64,000 bases of DNA from Pseudoduganella armeniaca (GCF_003028855.1 NZ_CP028324.1:1922001-1986000); one strand, 5' to 3'. Shown: positions 1 through 9,026, numbered from the stretch's first letter. Numbers and translations are program-made. Notes: generated by a model not told the origin, from the sequence alone.

Positions 1-406
1 CGGCCAGCACGGCGGCCAGGTCCACCTCGATCACCTGCAGGCGGCCCGGCTCCCGGTCCTGGCGCATGAAATACAGCTTCATCGACTTGCGCGCCAGGTT
101 CAGCATGCCCGTGTAGCCGCCCTCCGTCACCTGCACGATGGCCCCCGTTGCCTCGTTCACCGCCAGCGCCTCGTTGCCGGCCAGCTGGGAGCGGAACACC
201 AGCCACTGGCCGTCCGCCGTCCATTGCGGGTGCGTCGGGTAGATCTTCGAGTCGCCGTGCGCGCGCGTGGTCAGGAAGGTCAGCGGGGTGCCGGTAACGG
301 GGTCCGTCACGACCTGGCGTTCGGACGGAAAGCGCTGGCCGATGCCGGCGTGGGCGGATGCGGCACACAGCAGCAGGCACAGGGCGGCGCGGGCGGGCAG
401 GGGCAT
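1..406 (-). CDS. Oligogalacturonate lyase-like (PL22-type beta-propeller) protein, C-terminus off the window
   Basis: Only the N-terminal 135 residues are present because the gene runs off the left edge. Translation from the ATG at 406 gives a short signal peptide ending near AHA. It is followed by a DPVTG...LT segment and a TADGQWLVFRS strand, the repeated blade pattern of TolB/DPP-IV-like propellers and of PL22 oligogalacturonate lyases. The adjacent genes all act on rhamnogalacturonan, which favours a lyase for unsaturated pectin oligomers over a generic TolB-like protein. It is transcribed away from the acetylesterase gene at 516, so the roughly 110 bp between them should hold both promoters. 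The family call is an inference from motif style and context; the catalytic residues lie outside the window. Confidence 0.6.
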   Translation of the reverse strand, partial: MPLPARAALCLLLCAASAHAGIGQRFPSERQVVTDPVTGTPLTFLTTRAHGDSKIYPTHPQWTADGQWLVFRSQLAGNEALAVNEATGAIVQVTEGGYTGMLNLARKSMKLYFMRQDREPGRLQVIEVDLAAVLA

Positions 407-515
407 GGTTGCGGTGGCGGAGTTGGACACGGGCCCATTGTGCTGGCGATCGCGCGCGTCGTTCGCTCATCTTCCTGATTCTTTCTGGCCGCGTTGCCGG
501 CTTAGAATGGACGGT

Positions 516-2168
516 ATGAACCGACACCTGCAGGCGCTGGCCGGCGCCATCCTCCTCTTCCTGTTCTGCGGCGCGTACGGCCAGGCGCTGCCCGCCGCCG
601 TCAACACGGATCCAGCCCGCGCGGTTGTCACCTTGCCGGAGCCGGCCAACCCGGCGCTGCCATCGCTGATCCTGATCGGCGACTCCACGGTCCGCAACGG
701 CAACGACGATGGCCAGGGCCAGGGTCCGTCCGGCCAGTGGGGCTGGGGTAGACCGATCGCGGATTACTTCGACACGGCCCGCATCAATGTCGTCAACCGC
801 GCCGTTGGCGGCCTGTCCAGCCGCACCTACCTGACCAGCGGGCATTGGCAGCGCACGCTGGCGTTCGTCAGGCGCGGCGACGTCGTCGTCATGCAGTTCG
901 GTCACAACGACGCCAGTCCCGTCAACGACGACCGGCGCGCGCGCGGCACGTTGCGCGGCACCGGCGAGGAAAGCGAAACCATCGACAACCTGCTGACAGG
1001 GCAGCGCGAGACGGTGCACACCTATGGCTGGTACCTGCGCCGCTTTATCGCCGACATCCGCGCCCACGGCGCCACGGCCATCGTTTGCTCGCCGGTGCCG
1101 TTCAAGCGCTGGGATGCCGATGGCAAAGTGAAGCGTGCGCCCGTCGACTACGGCGGCTGGGCGGCCCAGGTGGCGCGGCAGGAGCAAGTGGGCTTCATCG
1201 ACTTGAACGAAGCCGCCGCGGCACGCTACGACGCGCTGGGCCGCGACGCCGTGTTGCAGCTGTTCCCGCAGGTGACGCCGGAAGAGACGGTACACACCAA
1301 CCTGGCGGGCGCCCGGCTCAACGCCGAGGTGGTGGTGGCCGGCTTGCGCGCGCTGGGCGTGCCGGCGTTGGTGGAGGCGCTCAATGACAAGGGCCGCGCC
1401 ATCGCACCGCTGGAGGATGCGCGGCCCGTCGTTGCGGCCACGGCGGCGCCGCGGCGGCCGGCCAATGAGCTGCCCACGCTGTTCCTGGTCGGCGATTCGA
1501 CGGTGAAGAGCGGCGGCAAGGATGGCATGGTGGGCTGGGGCGAACGTATCGCGCCGTACTTCGACCCGGCCAGGGTCAACGTGGTCAACCACGCCATCGG
1601 TGGCCGCAGCAGCCGCACGTTCTATACGGAAGGACGCTGGGCGCGCGTGCTGGAGCAGTTGCGGCCGGGCGACGCGGTGCTGATCCAGTTCGGCCACAAC
1701 GACGGCGGGCGCATCGGTGATCCGGCCATGAAGGGGCGTGCATCCGGTGCCGGCACGGGAGCGGAGACCTTCATGGACCGTAAGGCCGACGGCAGCGTGG
1801 AGCAGGTGCACACGTTCGGCTGGTACATGGCGCGCTACGTGGCCGATGCGCGCGCGAAAGGCGCGACGGTCGTGCTGTTGTCGCCGGTGCCGCACCGGGA
1901 CCGCTGGCAGCGGGACCGCGATTTCGCCGATTTCGCCGCCTGGGGCAAGGAGGTGGCCCAGCAGGGCGGGGCGCTGTTCGCCGACCTGACGCTGGTGGTG
2001 ACGGAGGGCTACCGCGCGATCGGCGCGGCGGCGGTGGATGGCTTCTTTGCCGACGCGCGCACGCATACCAACGATGCGGGGGCGGCGTTCAATGCGCGCC
2101 AGGTGGTGCTGGCGCTGCAGGCATTGCCGGGCAAGCCTTTCGAGCGCTGGCTGAACGCGAACCCATGA
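516..2168 (+). CDS. Secreted tandem SGNH-domain protein, rhamnogalacturonan acetylesterase-like (CE12)
   Basis: 550 residues with a signal peptide (LAGAILLFLFCGAYGQA) and two SGNH/CE12-like domains, about 50-285 and 320-545. Each has the nucleophile block (GDST, S57 and S328), a GG(L/R)SSRT loop and an oxyanion GHND block (129 and 393). The family removes acetyl groups from rhamnogalacturonan I. The C-terminal acid-base motif is unusual. Family members end in D-x-x-H, but copy 1 has Glu257 three residues before His260, and copy 2 has Ala there with Asp513 four residues before His517. An upstream ATG at 507 is in frame; 516 was chosen because the signal peptide follows directly. The reading frame continues open to 267, but that extension does not look like protein. 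A hairpin repeat follows the stop codon. Confidence 0.85.
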   Translation: MNRHLQALAGAILLFLFCGAYGQALPAAVNTDPARAVVTLPEPANPALPSLILIGDSTVRNGNDDGQGQGPSGQWGWGRPIADYFDTARINVVNRAVGGLSSRTYLTSGHWQRTLAFVRRGDVVVMQFGHNDASPVNDDRRARGTLRGTGEESETIDNLLTGQRETVHTYGWYLRRFIADIRAHGATAIVCSPVPFKRWDADGKVKRAPVDYGGWAAQVARQEQVGFIDLNEAAAARYDALGRDAVLQLFPQVTPEETVHTNLAGARLNAEVVVAGLRALGVPALVEALNDKGRAIAPLEDARPVVAATAAPRRPANELPTLFLVGDSTVKSGGKDGMVGWGERIAPYFDPARVNVVNHAIGGRSSRTFYTEGRWARVLEQLRPGDAVLIQFGHNDGGRIGDPAMKGRASGAGTGAETFMDRKADGSVEQVHTFGWYMARYVADARAKGATVVLLSPVPHRDRWQRDRDFADFAAWGKEVAQQGGALFADLTLVVTEGYRAIGAAAVDGFFADARTHTNDAGAAFNARQVVLALQALPGKPFERWLNANP

Positions 2169-2174
2169 GACACC

Positions 2175-2228
2175 GGGGACAGGCACCGATCTGGCCGCGC
2201 TAGCGCGGCCAGATCGGTGCCTGTTCCC
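2175..2228. repeat. Dispersed hairpin repeat, copy 1
   Basis: A near-perfect palindrome. Its outer arms read GGGGACAGGCACCGATCT and AGATCGGTGCCTGTTCCC, and the inner stem CTGGCCGCGC/GCGCGGCCAG closes on a tiny loop. It lies between the stop codons of two convergent genes. Five relatives share the outer arms but not the inner stem (8899, 33208, 43221, 49369 and 60454). It could act as a bidirectional terminator. Confidence 0.85.
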
Positions 2229-2251
2229 ATGCGTTCAATGGACGCAATGCC

Positions 2252-3694
2252 TCAGCGCGATCCCTGGTACATGAAACCGCTGTCGTTGACGCCGAACTTG
2301 TACTTGCGGTTCATCTCGATGATCTCGGCGCCGGCCAGCAGCACGGGGCCGTAGCCATGTGCGGCGCGCACGCTGACGGGACGGTAGTAGTAGAACGCCG
2401 GGTCGAACGCCATGCCGGTGCCGACGCAGGTGCCCTCGACCTCGCCCTTCGCGTTCACCTTGGCCGCTACCGCGTTCCAGGCCAGGTTGGCCATCGGGCC
2501 GTACATTTCCTTGTCCAGGTAGCCGCGGTTGACGGCGCGCGCGATGGCATACGTGTAGATGGCGCTGGCCGACGTCTCCAGGTAGGAGTCGGGCCGGTCG
2601 ATCAGCTGGTGCCACAGGCCGTCCTTGTCCTGGAAGCTGGCCAGGCCGCGCGCATGCGCGCGCAGCTGCCGCACCACGGCCTGATAGCCCTTGTGCGTTG
2701 TCGGCAGCACTTCCAGCACCTCGACCATCGCCATGATGGCCCAGCCGTTGGCGCGCGCCCAGTGCAGCTCGGGATGGTCCCGCATGCCCTCGACGTAGCC
2801 GTGCATGAAGATGCCCAGCTTGGGATTGAACATGCGCTGCGAGAACTGCAGCACCTGGCGCACGGCGTCGTCGTAGTATTTCGCGTTCCCGGTCTGCTTG
2901 CCCATCAGCGCGATGGTGGGCACACCCATGAACATATCGTCCAGCCACAGCGTATCGGGCAGGGGCCGCATCTTGACGCCGCCCTTGCCATCCGGGCCGC
3001 CGCGCGCCAGCGTGCCGTCCTTCAGGCGGTACTCCTGCCGCGTGACGAAGGTGGCGCAGATATCGATCATCTGGCCGTAATCGACCCGCACGCTGGCCTG
3101 CTGCGCTTTCAGGAAGCTCATGCACAGCGCGCCCGCGTCGTCCAGCGCGTGCGGGTTCAGGAAGCTCTTGATCGGCGCCTGGGCGTTGGCGGGATCGGCC
3201 TTGACGGCCGGGTAGTACAGGCGTGTGAGGTCGGACAGCAACTGGTGGCGCCGCAGCGTGTAATCGGTGTAGCGCCGGTCGCCCGTGGCGGCGCCGGCGG
3301 CCAGCATGCCGGCATACGTGACGCCCCATTCGTAGCTGGTCAGGCGGAAGTCGCCCGGCTTCAATACCGCGTCGGGATCGGCCTGGTCCAGCCGCCCGAT
3401 CGGCGCGCCACTGCTCTTGCTGACAAGTTCCGCCGGCGTGCTGGCGTCCAGGTAGGCCAGCACGCGATCCAGCACGGCCTTGACCTCGGCGGCCTCCATC
3501 GCGCGGTAGGGATTGGGATACTGGACGGCCAGCGCATGCAGCATGGCGTCCTTCGGGGCCGGGCCCTTTTCCTGCGGCGGCGGGGCTGCCTGCGCCAGTG
3601 CCTGCGGCGGCAGGCAGGCCAGCAGCGTTGCAAGCAAGGTGGCGGCCAGGGTGATCTGCGTCTTGTTCGACTGCTTGTTCTGCGATTGATTCAT
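2252..3694 (-). CDS. Unsaturated rhamnogalacturonyl hydrolase (GH105/GH88 family)
   Basis: 480 residues with an N-terminal secretion signal (LLATLLACLPPQALAQ). The body carries GH88/GH105 (YteR/YesR-like) features: SYEWGVTYAG, the acidic TLWLDDMFMG segment that carries the catalytic Asp in this family, HGYVEGMRDHPELHWARANGW, and the C-terminal GTG(M)AFDPAFYYYRP region. The enzyme hydrates and releases the terminal 4,5-unsaturated galacturonosyl residue left by rhamnogalacturonan lyases, so it acts after the PL11 lyase upstream. The start at 3694 is preceded by GGAG 10-13 bases upstream; a longer frame to 3829 lacks a signal peptide at its start. It is the last gene of the leftward lyase-esterase-hydrolase set and meets the tandem esterase gene tail to tail. 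Confidence 0.9.
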   Translation of the reverse strand: MNQSQNKQSNKTQITLAATLLATLLACLPPQALAQAAPPPQEKGPAPKDAMLHALAVQYPNPYRAMEAAEVKAVLDRVLAYLDASTPAELVSKSSGAPIGRLDQADPDAVLKPGDFRLTSYEWGVTYAGMLAAGAATGDRRYTDYTLRRHQLLSDLTRLYYPAVKADPANAQAPIKSFLNPHALDDAGALCMSFLKAQQASVRVDYGQMIDICATFVTRQEYRLKDGTLARGGPDGKGGVKMRPLPDTLWLDDMFMGVPTIALMGKQTGNAKYYDDAVRQVLQFSQRMFNPKLGIFMHGYVEGMRDHPELHWARANGWAIMAMVEVLEVLPTTHKGYQAVVRQLRAHARGLASFQDKDGLWHQLIDRPDSYLETSASAIYTYAIARAVNRGYLDKEMYGPMANLAWNAVAAKVNAKGEVEGTCVGTGMAFDPAFYYYRPVSVRAAHGYGPVLLAGAEIIEMNRKYKFGVNDSGFMYQGSR

Positions 3695-3865
3695 CTTCGC
3701 TACGTCTCCACGGTTACGGCCGCATGCTGGCCATGGCCACAGTAGCTCATCATTCGGCGCCCCGCAATGCGCCGCGCGGCGCGGCCGCACATCACTCGCA
3801 TTGTTGATCGAAGCAGGACCTGGAGGCACGGTTCGCGCAGCCGATCGAGCGGTCGTGGCGGAGCG

Positions 3866-5122
3866 TCACGGCGGCGCTTCGTCGCCCAGCGGCCGTTCGT
3901 TGGTGAAGTTGGGACTGGCCGGTACGGCAAAGGTGTCCACCGGATCGGGCCGGGCCGGATCGAACGCGAACCCGTCGATCACATGGGCGGCGGCCGGCAC
4001 GCCGGCGGCGCGCATGCCGGCCACGACGGCCTTGGCCAGCTGGTAGGCACCGTAGTTGTTGTGGTGCGTGTTGTCCACCTTGCCCGGCGCCGGCTGCGCA
4101 AACGCGGCCTTCGAGCCTTCCGGCCCCAGCGCCTCGTAGAACGGCTTGCTGGCCGCGTTCAGGTCGATGAAAGGCGCACCCAGCTCGCGCGCGGCCTGCG
4201 CCGCCGCGGCGGCATACTCGGCCAGCGAGCCAAGCACCTTGCCGGTGGCATCGAAGGCGCGCCGTTCCATCGGCGACAGCACGACCGCCACGCCGCCACG
4301 CGCGCGGATGGCCTCGACGTGGGCGCGCAGCTCCGCCCGGTAGGTGGCAGGGTTGCCGCTGCCCTGCTTGACCTGCTTCTGGTCGTTGTGGCCGAACTGC
4401 AGCAGCACCGTGTCGCCGGGCCGCAGCAGGCTGGCGATCTTGTCGAGCCGGCGCCGCGCCAGCGCGTCGCGATAGGTTTCGCCCGACTCGCCGTGGTTGG
4501 CCACCGCGATGGAGGGCTGGAAGAAGCGCGGCAGCATCTGGCCCCAGCTGGCATACGGTTCCTGCGGCTGGTCGCAGACGGTGGAGTCGCCCAGCAGGTA
4601 CAAGGTGGGAACGCGCGCAGGGCGGATCTCGATCGTGCGCACCGGACCATGCAGTTCCAGCGTCAGGCGGCCGTCCCAGTTCCAGGCTTCCTGCACCGTC
4701 TCGCGCGGCGCCTTCAGGTCCACGCTGCCGCCACTCGCGATGCGCGGCGTGCGCGTGTTGACGATGAACGTGCGCGTGACGGTGGCACGGGCCGGCACGG
4801 GCACGCGCTCCAGCATCAGCCGGCGCAGCTCCGCCTTCACGGTCGCGCTGGCGGACTCGCGCTTGGCGGCGAACGTCACCGTCACGGCGTGATTGCCTTC
4901 CGGGACGTCGACGGAGAAGAAAAAAGGTTGCGAGCCGGGTGCGGGGGATGGCTCGAAACCGAAACCGCGGGTGCTGTCGTACGCCATGCCGGCGCGTACG
5001 ACGGTGGCGCCGCGCGCCGGCGTGCCGCTGAAGTCGAAGCGCCAGGTGTCGCGCGGCGCCGCGGCGGCCTCGCTCATGGCGACCAGGGCCAGTTGCAGCA
5101 GCAACAAGAATCGTCTCGTCAT
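3866..5122 (-). CDS. Rhamnogalacturonan acetylesterase with N-terminal beta-sandwich domain (SGNH, CE12)
   Basis: 418 residues with a signal peptide (RRFLLLLQLALVAMSEAAA). An N-terminal all-beta region, about 25-165, resembles the galactose-binding-like domain found before CE12 esterases of the YesT type. The SGNH domain follows, with LYLLGDSTVCDQ (nucleophile Ser), GESGET, LLQFGHND and a canonical acid-base VDNTHHN near the end. This gene keeps the D-x-x-H spacing that the tandem esterase at 516 lacks. It lies 43 bp downstream of the PL11 lyase on the same strand, so co-transcription is likely. ATG 5122 was preferred to an in-frame TTG at 5143; neither has a strong ribosome binding site, so the start is uncertain by seven codons. 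Confidence 0.88.
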   Translation of the reverse strand: MTRRFLLLLQLALVAMSEAAAAPRDTWRFDFSGTPARGATVVRAGMAYDSTRGFGFEPSPAPGSQPFFFSVDVPEGNHAVTVTFAAKRESASATVKAELRRLMLERVPVPARATVTRTFIVNTRTPRIASGGSVDLKAPRETVQEAWNWDGRLTLELHGPVRTIEIRPARVPTLYLLGDSTVCDQPQEPYASWGQMLPRFFQPSIAVANHGESGETYRDALARRRLDKIASLLRPGDTVLLQFGHNDQKQVKQGSGNPATYRAELRAHVEAIRARGGVAVVLSPMERRAFDATGKVLGSLAEYAAAAAQAARELGAPFIDLNAASKPFYEALGPEGSKAAFAQPAPGKVDNTHHNNYGAYQLAKAVVAGMRAAGVPAAAHVIDGFAFDPARPDPVDTFAVPASPNFTNERPLGDEAPP

Positions 5123-5165
5123 CGGTCTGGCAGCTTGCTTCAAAACAGGGGTCTGTCCCGGGTTT

Positions 5166-7016
5166 TCAGCGCGAGCGGATCGGCACCGGCACGACCGGCT
5201 GCATGCCTTCGCCCAGGTGGAAGCTGGGGTGCGGCGGCTGGTTGTAGCCGGCGTTCTGGCCGGCCACCTGCACGCGGTACTGCGGGTCGTGCATCAGGGT
5301 CGGAATGCGGTAGGGCGTCGGTGCGGTCGTCGCGAAGACCAGCAGGGCGGTGTTGTCGGCCGTGCGCAGTACCACTTCCTCGCGCCAGTCGCCCAGCAGG
5401 TCGGCCGACAATACCGGCGTGGCCTTGGTGCCGTTGTTCGAGGCCGCACCATACGTGGCGGCTTCCAGGACGCGGTTGAATGACTGGGTAGCCGGATCCC
5501 ATTTGTCGATGCCGGTGCCGTCCAGCGATTCGCGCAGCAGGTCGCCGTCCCACCAGGCGGCGAAGTTCATGCGGTTCGGCCGCATGGCGGAAATCTGCTG
5601 CCCGCTGGCGCTCATCAGGCCGCCGACCGATGCCCAGCATTCCTCGCCCGGGTAGGCCGGGTCGATGTCCATGCAGACGCCGCGGCCCACGTCGCGCCCG
5701 TTGCCCGGCACGCTCCACAGCAGCTTGCCGGTCGCGGCATCGTGCATCTCGGCGCCGGCGCTGCCGTAGCATGCGGGGCTCTCGTGCACCATGAAGACCT
5801 GCTGGCCGTCGCGCGCCGGATCGAGCTTGCCGACGTGGAGCGCGTCGCCGTGGCACAGGTTGGTGCTGTACAGCAGGTGGCCGTCGCTGCCGATGGTGGC
5901 CGCGCCGTAGACGATGTCGTCGCGGCCGTCGCTGTCCACGTCCGCCACCGAGAACCAGTGCGCACCCTGGCCGCGCGCCGCGGTCCCTTCCACGTCCGTG
6001 TCGAACACCCAGCGGCTGCTCAAGACGCCGTCGCGCCAGTCCCAGGCCGCCACCACGGCGCGCGTGTAGTAGCCGCGCGCGAATACCGCGCTGGGGCGCG
6101 AGCCGTCCAGGTAGGCCACACCGCCCAGGAAGCGATCGACCCGGTTGCCGTACTTGTCGCCCCAGGCGGCCACGTCGCCGCGCGCGGGCAGGTAGCCGGT
6201 GGTGGCCAGCGCCTTGCCGGTGCGGCCGTCGAACACGGTCAGGAATTCCGGCCCGGCCAGCACGTAGCCGGCGCCGTTGCGGTAGTCCGCCGCCGCGTCG
6301 CCGATGACGGTGCCGCGCCCGTCCACCGTGCCGTCGGCCGTCTTCATCATCACCTCGGCGCGGCCATTGCCGTCGAAATCGTAGGCCAGGAAGGTGGTGT
6401 AATGCGCGCCGGCGCGGATGTTGCGGCCCAGGTCGATGCGCCACAGGCGCTTGCCGCTCAACGCGTACGCGTCGACGTAGGTATTGCCGGTGTAGCCGGA
6501 CTGCGAATTGTCCTTGGCATTGGTGGGCTGCCACTTGACGATCAGTTCGTACTTGCCGTCGCCATCGAGGTCGGCGGCCGAGCCGTCGTTCAGGTCGTAG
6601 GTGTAGGCGACGCCGTCGGGCGTGACGCCGCCGGCCGGTGCCTGCACGGGAATGCGCAGCACGGCGGCGGGCCAAGGGACGCCGGCGCTGTCCTTGTCCT
6701 TCTCGCTGCCCTTGACGACGGTGCGCACCACGTACTGCGCAGCCTGGGTACCGGCCGGGTCGACGAAATTGCTGGCCGCCAGCGGCGTGGCATTGACGCG
6801 CACGCCATCGCGGTAGACGTTGTAGCGAGTGTCTGCGGCGTCGGTACCCAGCACGCGCCAGCCGACGAACACGCCGCTGCCGGTGGCGATGGCGACGACG
6901 CCACGATCGAGTTTTTCGACCTGCTTGCCGGTGTCGGCGGCGGCCGGCTGCAGCAGGGTGGTGGTGAGGAGGACGATGGGTGCCAGGCGCAGGGCAGGCG
7001 GGACGGCTCGTGTCAT
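5166..7016 (-). CDS. Rhamnogalacturonan endolyase/exolyase (PL11, YesW/YesX-like)
   Basis: 616 residues. After a signal peptide (LAPIVLLTTTLLQPAAA) comes a fibronectin-like N-terminal region (VFVGWRVLG...YNVYRDG). An eight-bladed propeller follows, rich in calcium-type Asp repeats (DLDGDGKYELIVKWQP, DFDGNGRAEVMMKTADG, DVDSDGRDDIVYGAA). This order is diagnostic for PL11. The family cleaves the Rha-GalA backbone of RG-I by beta-elimination, generating unsaturated oligomers that suit the GH105 hydrolase downstream. The C-terminus ends with the family's HDPQYR...GYNQPPHPSFHLG segment. The start is the ATG at 7016; a longer frame beginning upstream at 7076 would bury the signal peptide. It is the first gene of the leftward set. 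Confidence 0.93.
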   Translation of the reverse strand: MTRAVPPALRLAPIVLLTTTLLQPAAADTGKQVEKLDRGVVAIATGSGVFVGWRVLGTDAADTRYNVYRDGVRVNATPLAASNFVDPAGTQAAQYVVRTVVKGSEKDKDSAGVPWPAAVLRIPVQAPAGGVTPDGVAYTYDLNDGSAADLDGDGKYELIVKWQPTNAKDNSQSGYTGNTYVDAYALSGKRLWRIDLGRNIRAGAHYTTFLAYDFDGNGRAEVMMKTADGTVDGRGTVIGDAAADYRNGAGYVLAGPEFLTVFDGRTGKALATTGYLPARGDVAAWGDKYGNRVDRFLGGVAYLDGSRPSAVFARGYYTRAVVAAWDWRDGVLSSRWVFDTDVEGTAARGQGAHWFSVADVDSDGRDDIVYGAATIGSDGHLLYSTNLCHGDALHVGKLDPARDGQQVFMVHESPACYGSAGAEMHDAATGKLLWSVPGNGRDVGRGVCMDIDPAYPGEECWASVGGLMSASGQQISAMRPNRMNFAAWWDGDLLRESLDGTGIDKWDPATQSFNRVLEAATYGAASNNGTKATPVLSADLLGDWREEVVLRTADNTALLVFATTAPTPYRIPTLMHDPQYRVQVAGQNAGYNQPPHPSFHLGEGMQPVVPVPIRSR

Positions 7017-7295
7017 GGGATCACCGGTTCGTGGGAGAGGGCAGTCGAGTATCGGCAGCGAGGATTGCAGTGTCAACGGAGCAGCAGCATGTAATCACGT
7101 TGATGAGCGTTGCGCGCGCCCGCGCGGTCCGACAGGATGCCGCCGCTGGCGCGCCGCTTGTGGCACAATCGGCGGAACGGCTGCTTTTCCGGAGCCGCGT
7201 CTTCAGACGATGAGCTGCTCGACTGAGGCGTTATTGCGGGTACGAAGGCAGGGCGGGACGGCTTGTACGTTGTGGCGATAGCGAAAGGGTGTCAC

Positions 7296-7730
7296 GTGGC
7301 TACCGATGATCAGTTCAGGGCTTGCCGCCGCAGTAATTTCGTGCGCGCGGCCTATGTCGAGGCCGCGATCCGCGTCAACGACATGTTCGGTTCCGATCGG
7401 GCGTACTGGATACTGATTCGTGAAAAAGTCCCCGCTCCCGTCATCGAACGGATCCTGCAAGGGATCAAGGGACAAGTTCGGTGCAAGGACCGCCGTTACG
7501 CGACCCGCGTTGCCGGCACCCGCGAACGCGACCGGGACTGCCCGCCTGGCAACGTCCGCTCGGACGAGCTGACCTCGCAACGCATCGAGGTGGCGCTGGT
7601 GTTCCAGGCGATGCTGGGGACGGACGCGGCGGCAAATTACCTGCGCGACGCCGGCATTCCGGTATGGATCACGGCTCGCGTGCTGGGGTCGACCAAGCGT
7701 CGGCCGTCGCCGGACCTGGTCGAGGCCTGA
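7296..7730 (+). CDS. Hypothetical protein
   Basis: 144 residues from GTG 7296, chosen because AGGG lies about 8 bases upstream. The frame is open from a TTG at 7263 as well. The protein is mixed and charged, with no signal peptide or membrane segment. Its features include an Arg-rich centre (CKDRRYATRVAGTRERDRDC) with two Cys and an alpha-helical end (RIEVALVFQAMLGTDAAANYLRDAGIPV). It contains no motif I recognise. It stands between the PL11 lyase (divergent) and dusA (same strand, 133 bp downstream). Coding potential is supported by length and position only. A nucleic-acid or regulatory role is possible but unsupported. Confidence 0.6.
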   Translation: MATDDQFRACRRSNFVRAAYVEAAIRVNDMFGSDRAYWILIREKVPAPVIERILQGIKGQVRCKDRRYATRVAGTRERDRDCPPGNVRSDELTSQRIEVALVFQAMLGTDAAANYLRDAGIPVWITARVLGSTKRRPSPDLVEA

Positions 7731-7828
7731 TCCGTGCGCGTCAAGGGCTGCGGTCCACCGCTTGCGCCTGCGTGCCCGGTGCGGCCTTGGCGCAGCGGCC
7801 GCGGGCGGGTTTACCTCTAGATTGCCTG

Positions 7829-7834
7829 TATAAT
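7829..7834 (+). promoter_or_regulatory. Candidate -10 box of dusA
   Basis: A perfect TATAAT preceded by CTG lies 30 bases before the dusA start codon in otherwise GC-rich sequence. No good -35 hexamer stands 16-18 bases upstream, so an activator or an extended -10 type would be needed. The transcript would have only a very short leader. Confidence 0.4.
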
Positions 7835-7863
7835 GTGCGGCCCCGCGTTTCCCGCCCTTCGTC

Positions 7864-8871
7864 ATGACCGCCACTCCCGCTACCCCTGCCACCATCCCGC
7901 GCGGCCGCCGCATCAGCGTCGCCCCCATGATGGACTGGACCGACCGTCACTGCCGCCTGTTCCACCGCCAGATCACCAGGCACACCTGGCTCTACACGGA
8001 GATGGTGACGACGGGCGCGCTGGTGTATGGCGACGTCGAGCGCCACCTGCGCTTCAACGACGAGGAGCATCCGGTCGCGCTGCAGCTGGGCGGCAGCGAT
8101 CCGCACGACCTTGCCGTCAGCGCGCGGCTGGGCGAGAAGTGGGGCTATGACGAGATCAATCTCAATTGCGGTTGCCCGTCCGAGCGGGTGCAGAAGGGCG
8201 CCTTTGGCGCCTGCCTGATGGCCGAGCCGGAGCTGGTGCGCGACTGCGTCAAGGCCATGCGCGATGCCGTCAGCATCGACGTCACCGTCAAGCACCGCAT
8301 CGGCATCAACGAGACCGAAAGCTACGACTTCGTGCGCGACTTCGTCGGCAAGGTCGCGGATGCCGGCTGCACCACCTTCATCGTCCACGCCCGCAATGCC
8401 ATCCTGAAGGGCCTGTCGCCCAAGGAGAACCGCGAGATCCCGCCGCTGAAGTACGAGTATGCCTACCGCCTGAAGCGCGACTTTCCCGACTTCGAGATCC
8501 TGATCAACGGCGGCATCAAGACGCAAGCGGAGATCGACGAGCACCTGCGCCACGTCGATGGCGTGATGCTGGGGCGCGAGGCCTACCACAATCCCTACCT
8601 GATGGCGACGTTCGACCAGCGCTACTATGGCGACGACGCGCCCGTGAAGTCGCGCGAGGAAGTGCTGCGCGCGATGATGCCGTACATCGCCGCCCAGCTG
8701 GCGCAGGAGGGCGGCCGTGGCCTCAAGCTGAACACGATCACGCGCCACATGCTGGGCCTGATGCAGGGCCTGCCTGGCGCGAAGAACTTCCGCCAGACCT
8801 TGTCCGACTCGAAAAAACTGGCCGCCGGCGATCCGGCACTGCTGCTCGACGCGATTCCGCGCGGGCTCTGA
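7864..8871 (+). CDS. dusA: tRNA-dihydrouridine(20/20a) synthase DusA
   Basis: 335 residues of the flavin-dependent dihydrouridine synthase family, which reduces uridines in the tRNA D-loop. It starts with the FMN-binding ISVAPMMDWTDRHCR. It continues with YTEMVTTGALVYG, LQLGGSDP and the catalytic NCGCPSERVQ, where Cys104 is the proton donor. VKHRIGIN, the phosphate-binding INGGIK and VDGVMLGREAYHNPYL complete the barrel. MMDWTD and the long C-terminal helical part (GRGLKLNTITRHMLGLMQGLPGAKNFRQTLS) are typical of DusA as opposed to DusB or DusC. The start lacks a visible Shine-Dalgarno sequence, but the ATG immediately precedes the conserved domain. A hairpin repeat follows the stop codon. Confidence 0.96.
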   Translation: MTATPATPATIPRGRRISVAPMMDWTDRHCRLFHRQITRHTWLYTEMVTTGALVYGDVERHLRFNDEEHPVALQLGGSDPHDLAVSARLGEKWGYDEINLNCGCPSERVQKGAFGACLMAEPELVRDCVKAMRDAVSIDVTVKHRIGINETESYDFVRDFVGKVADAGCTTFIVHARNAILKGLSPKENREIPPLKYEYAYRLKRDFPDFEILINGGIKTQAEIDEHLRHVDGVMLGREAYHNPYLMATFDQRYYGDDAPVKSREEVLRAMMPYIAAQLAQEGGRGLKLNTITRHMLGLMQGLPGAKNFRQTLSDSKKLAAGDPALLLDAIPRGL

Positions 8872-8898
8872 GCTTTACTCTCCTACCAAAAAAAACCG

Positions 8899-8950
8899 CA
8901 GGGACAGGCACCTGAAGTCGAGCGTTCACTCGACTGCGGGTGCCTGCCCG
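8899..8950. repeat. Dispersed hairpin repeat, copy 2 (diverged)
   Basis: Arms GGGACAGGCACC and GGTGCCTGCCC enclose an inner stem AGTCGAG/CTCGACT. It is the least perfect copy of the family and has lost the AT-rich ATCT step of the arms. It sits just after the dusA stop codon, between two rightward genes. Confidence 0.75.
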
Positions 8951-9026
8951 TGCGATCCCAAACGTGCGGGCGTGTCTGTTTTTCCACAAAGAAAGCAAAT
9001 TTGCTTAGTTCTTAGGCAAGATTTCC

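Noticed and set aside
3767..5479. Long plus-strand frame of 570 codons
   Set aside because: It is antisense to the acetylesterase and lyase genes. The translation is Arg/Gly/His-rich and without domains, as expected for the opposite strand of GC-rich coding DNA.
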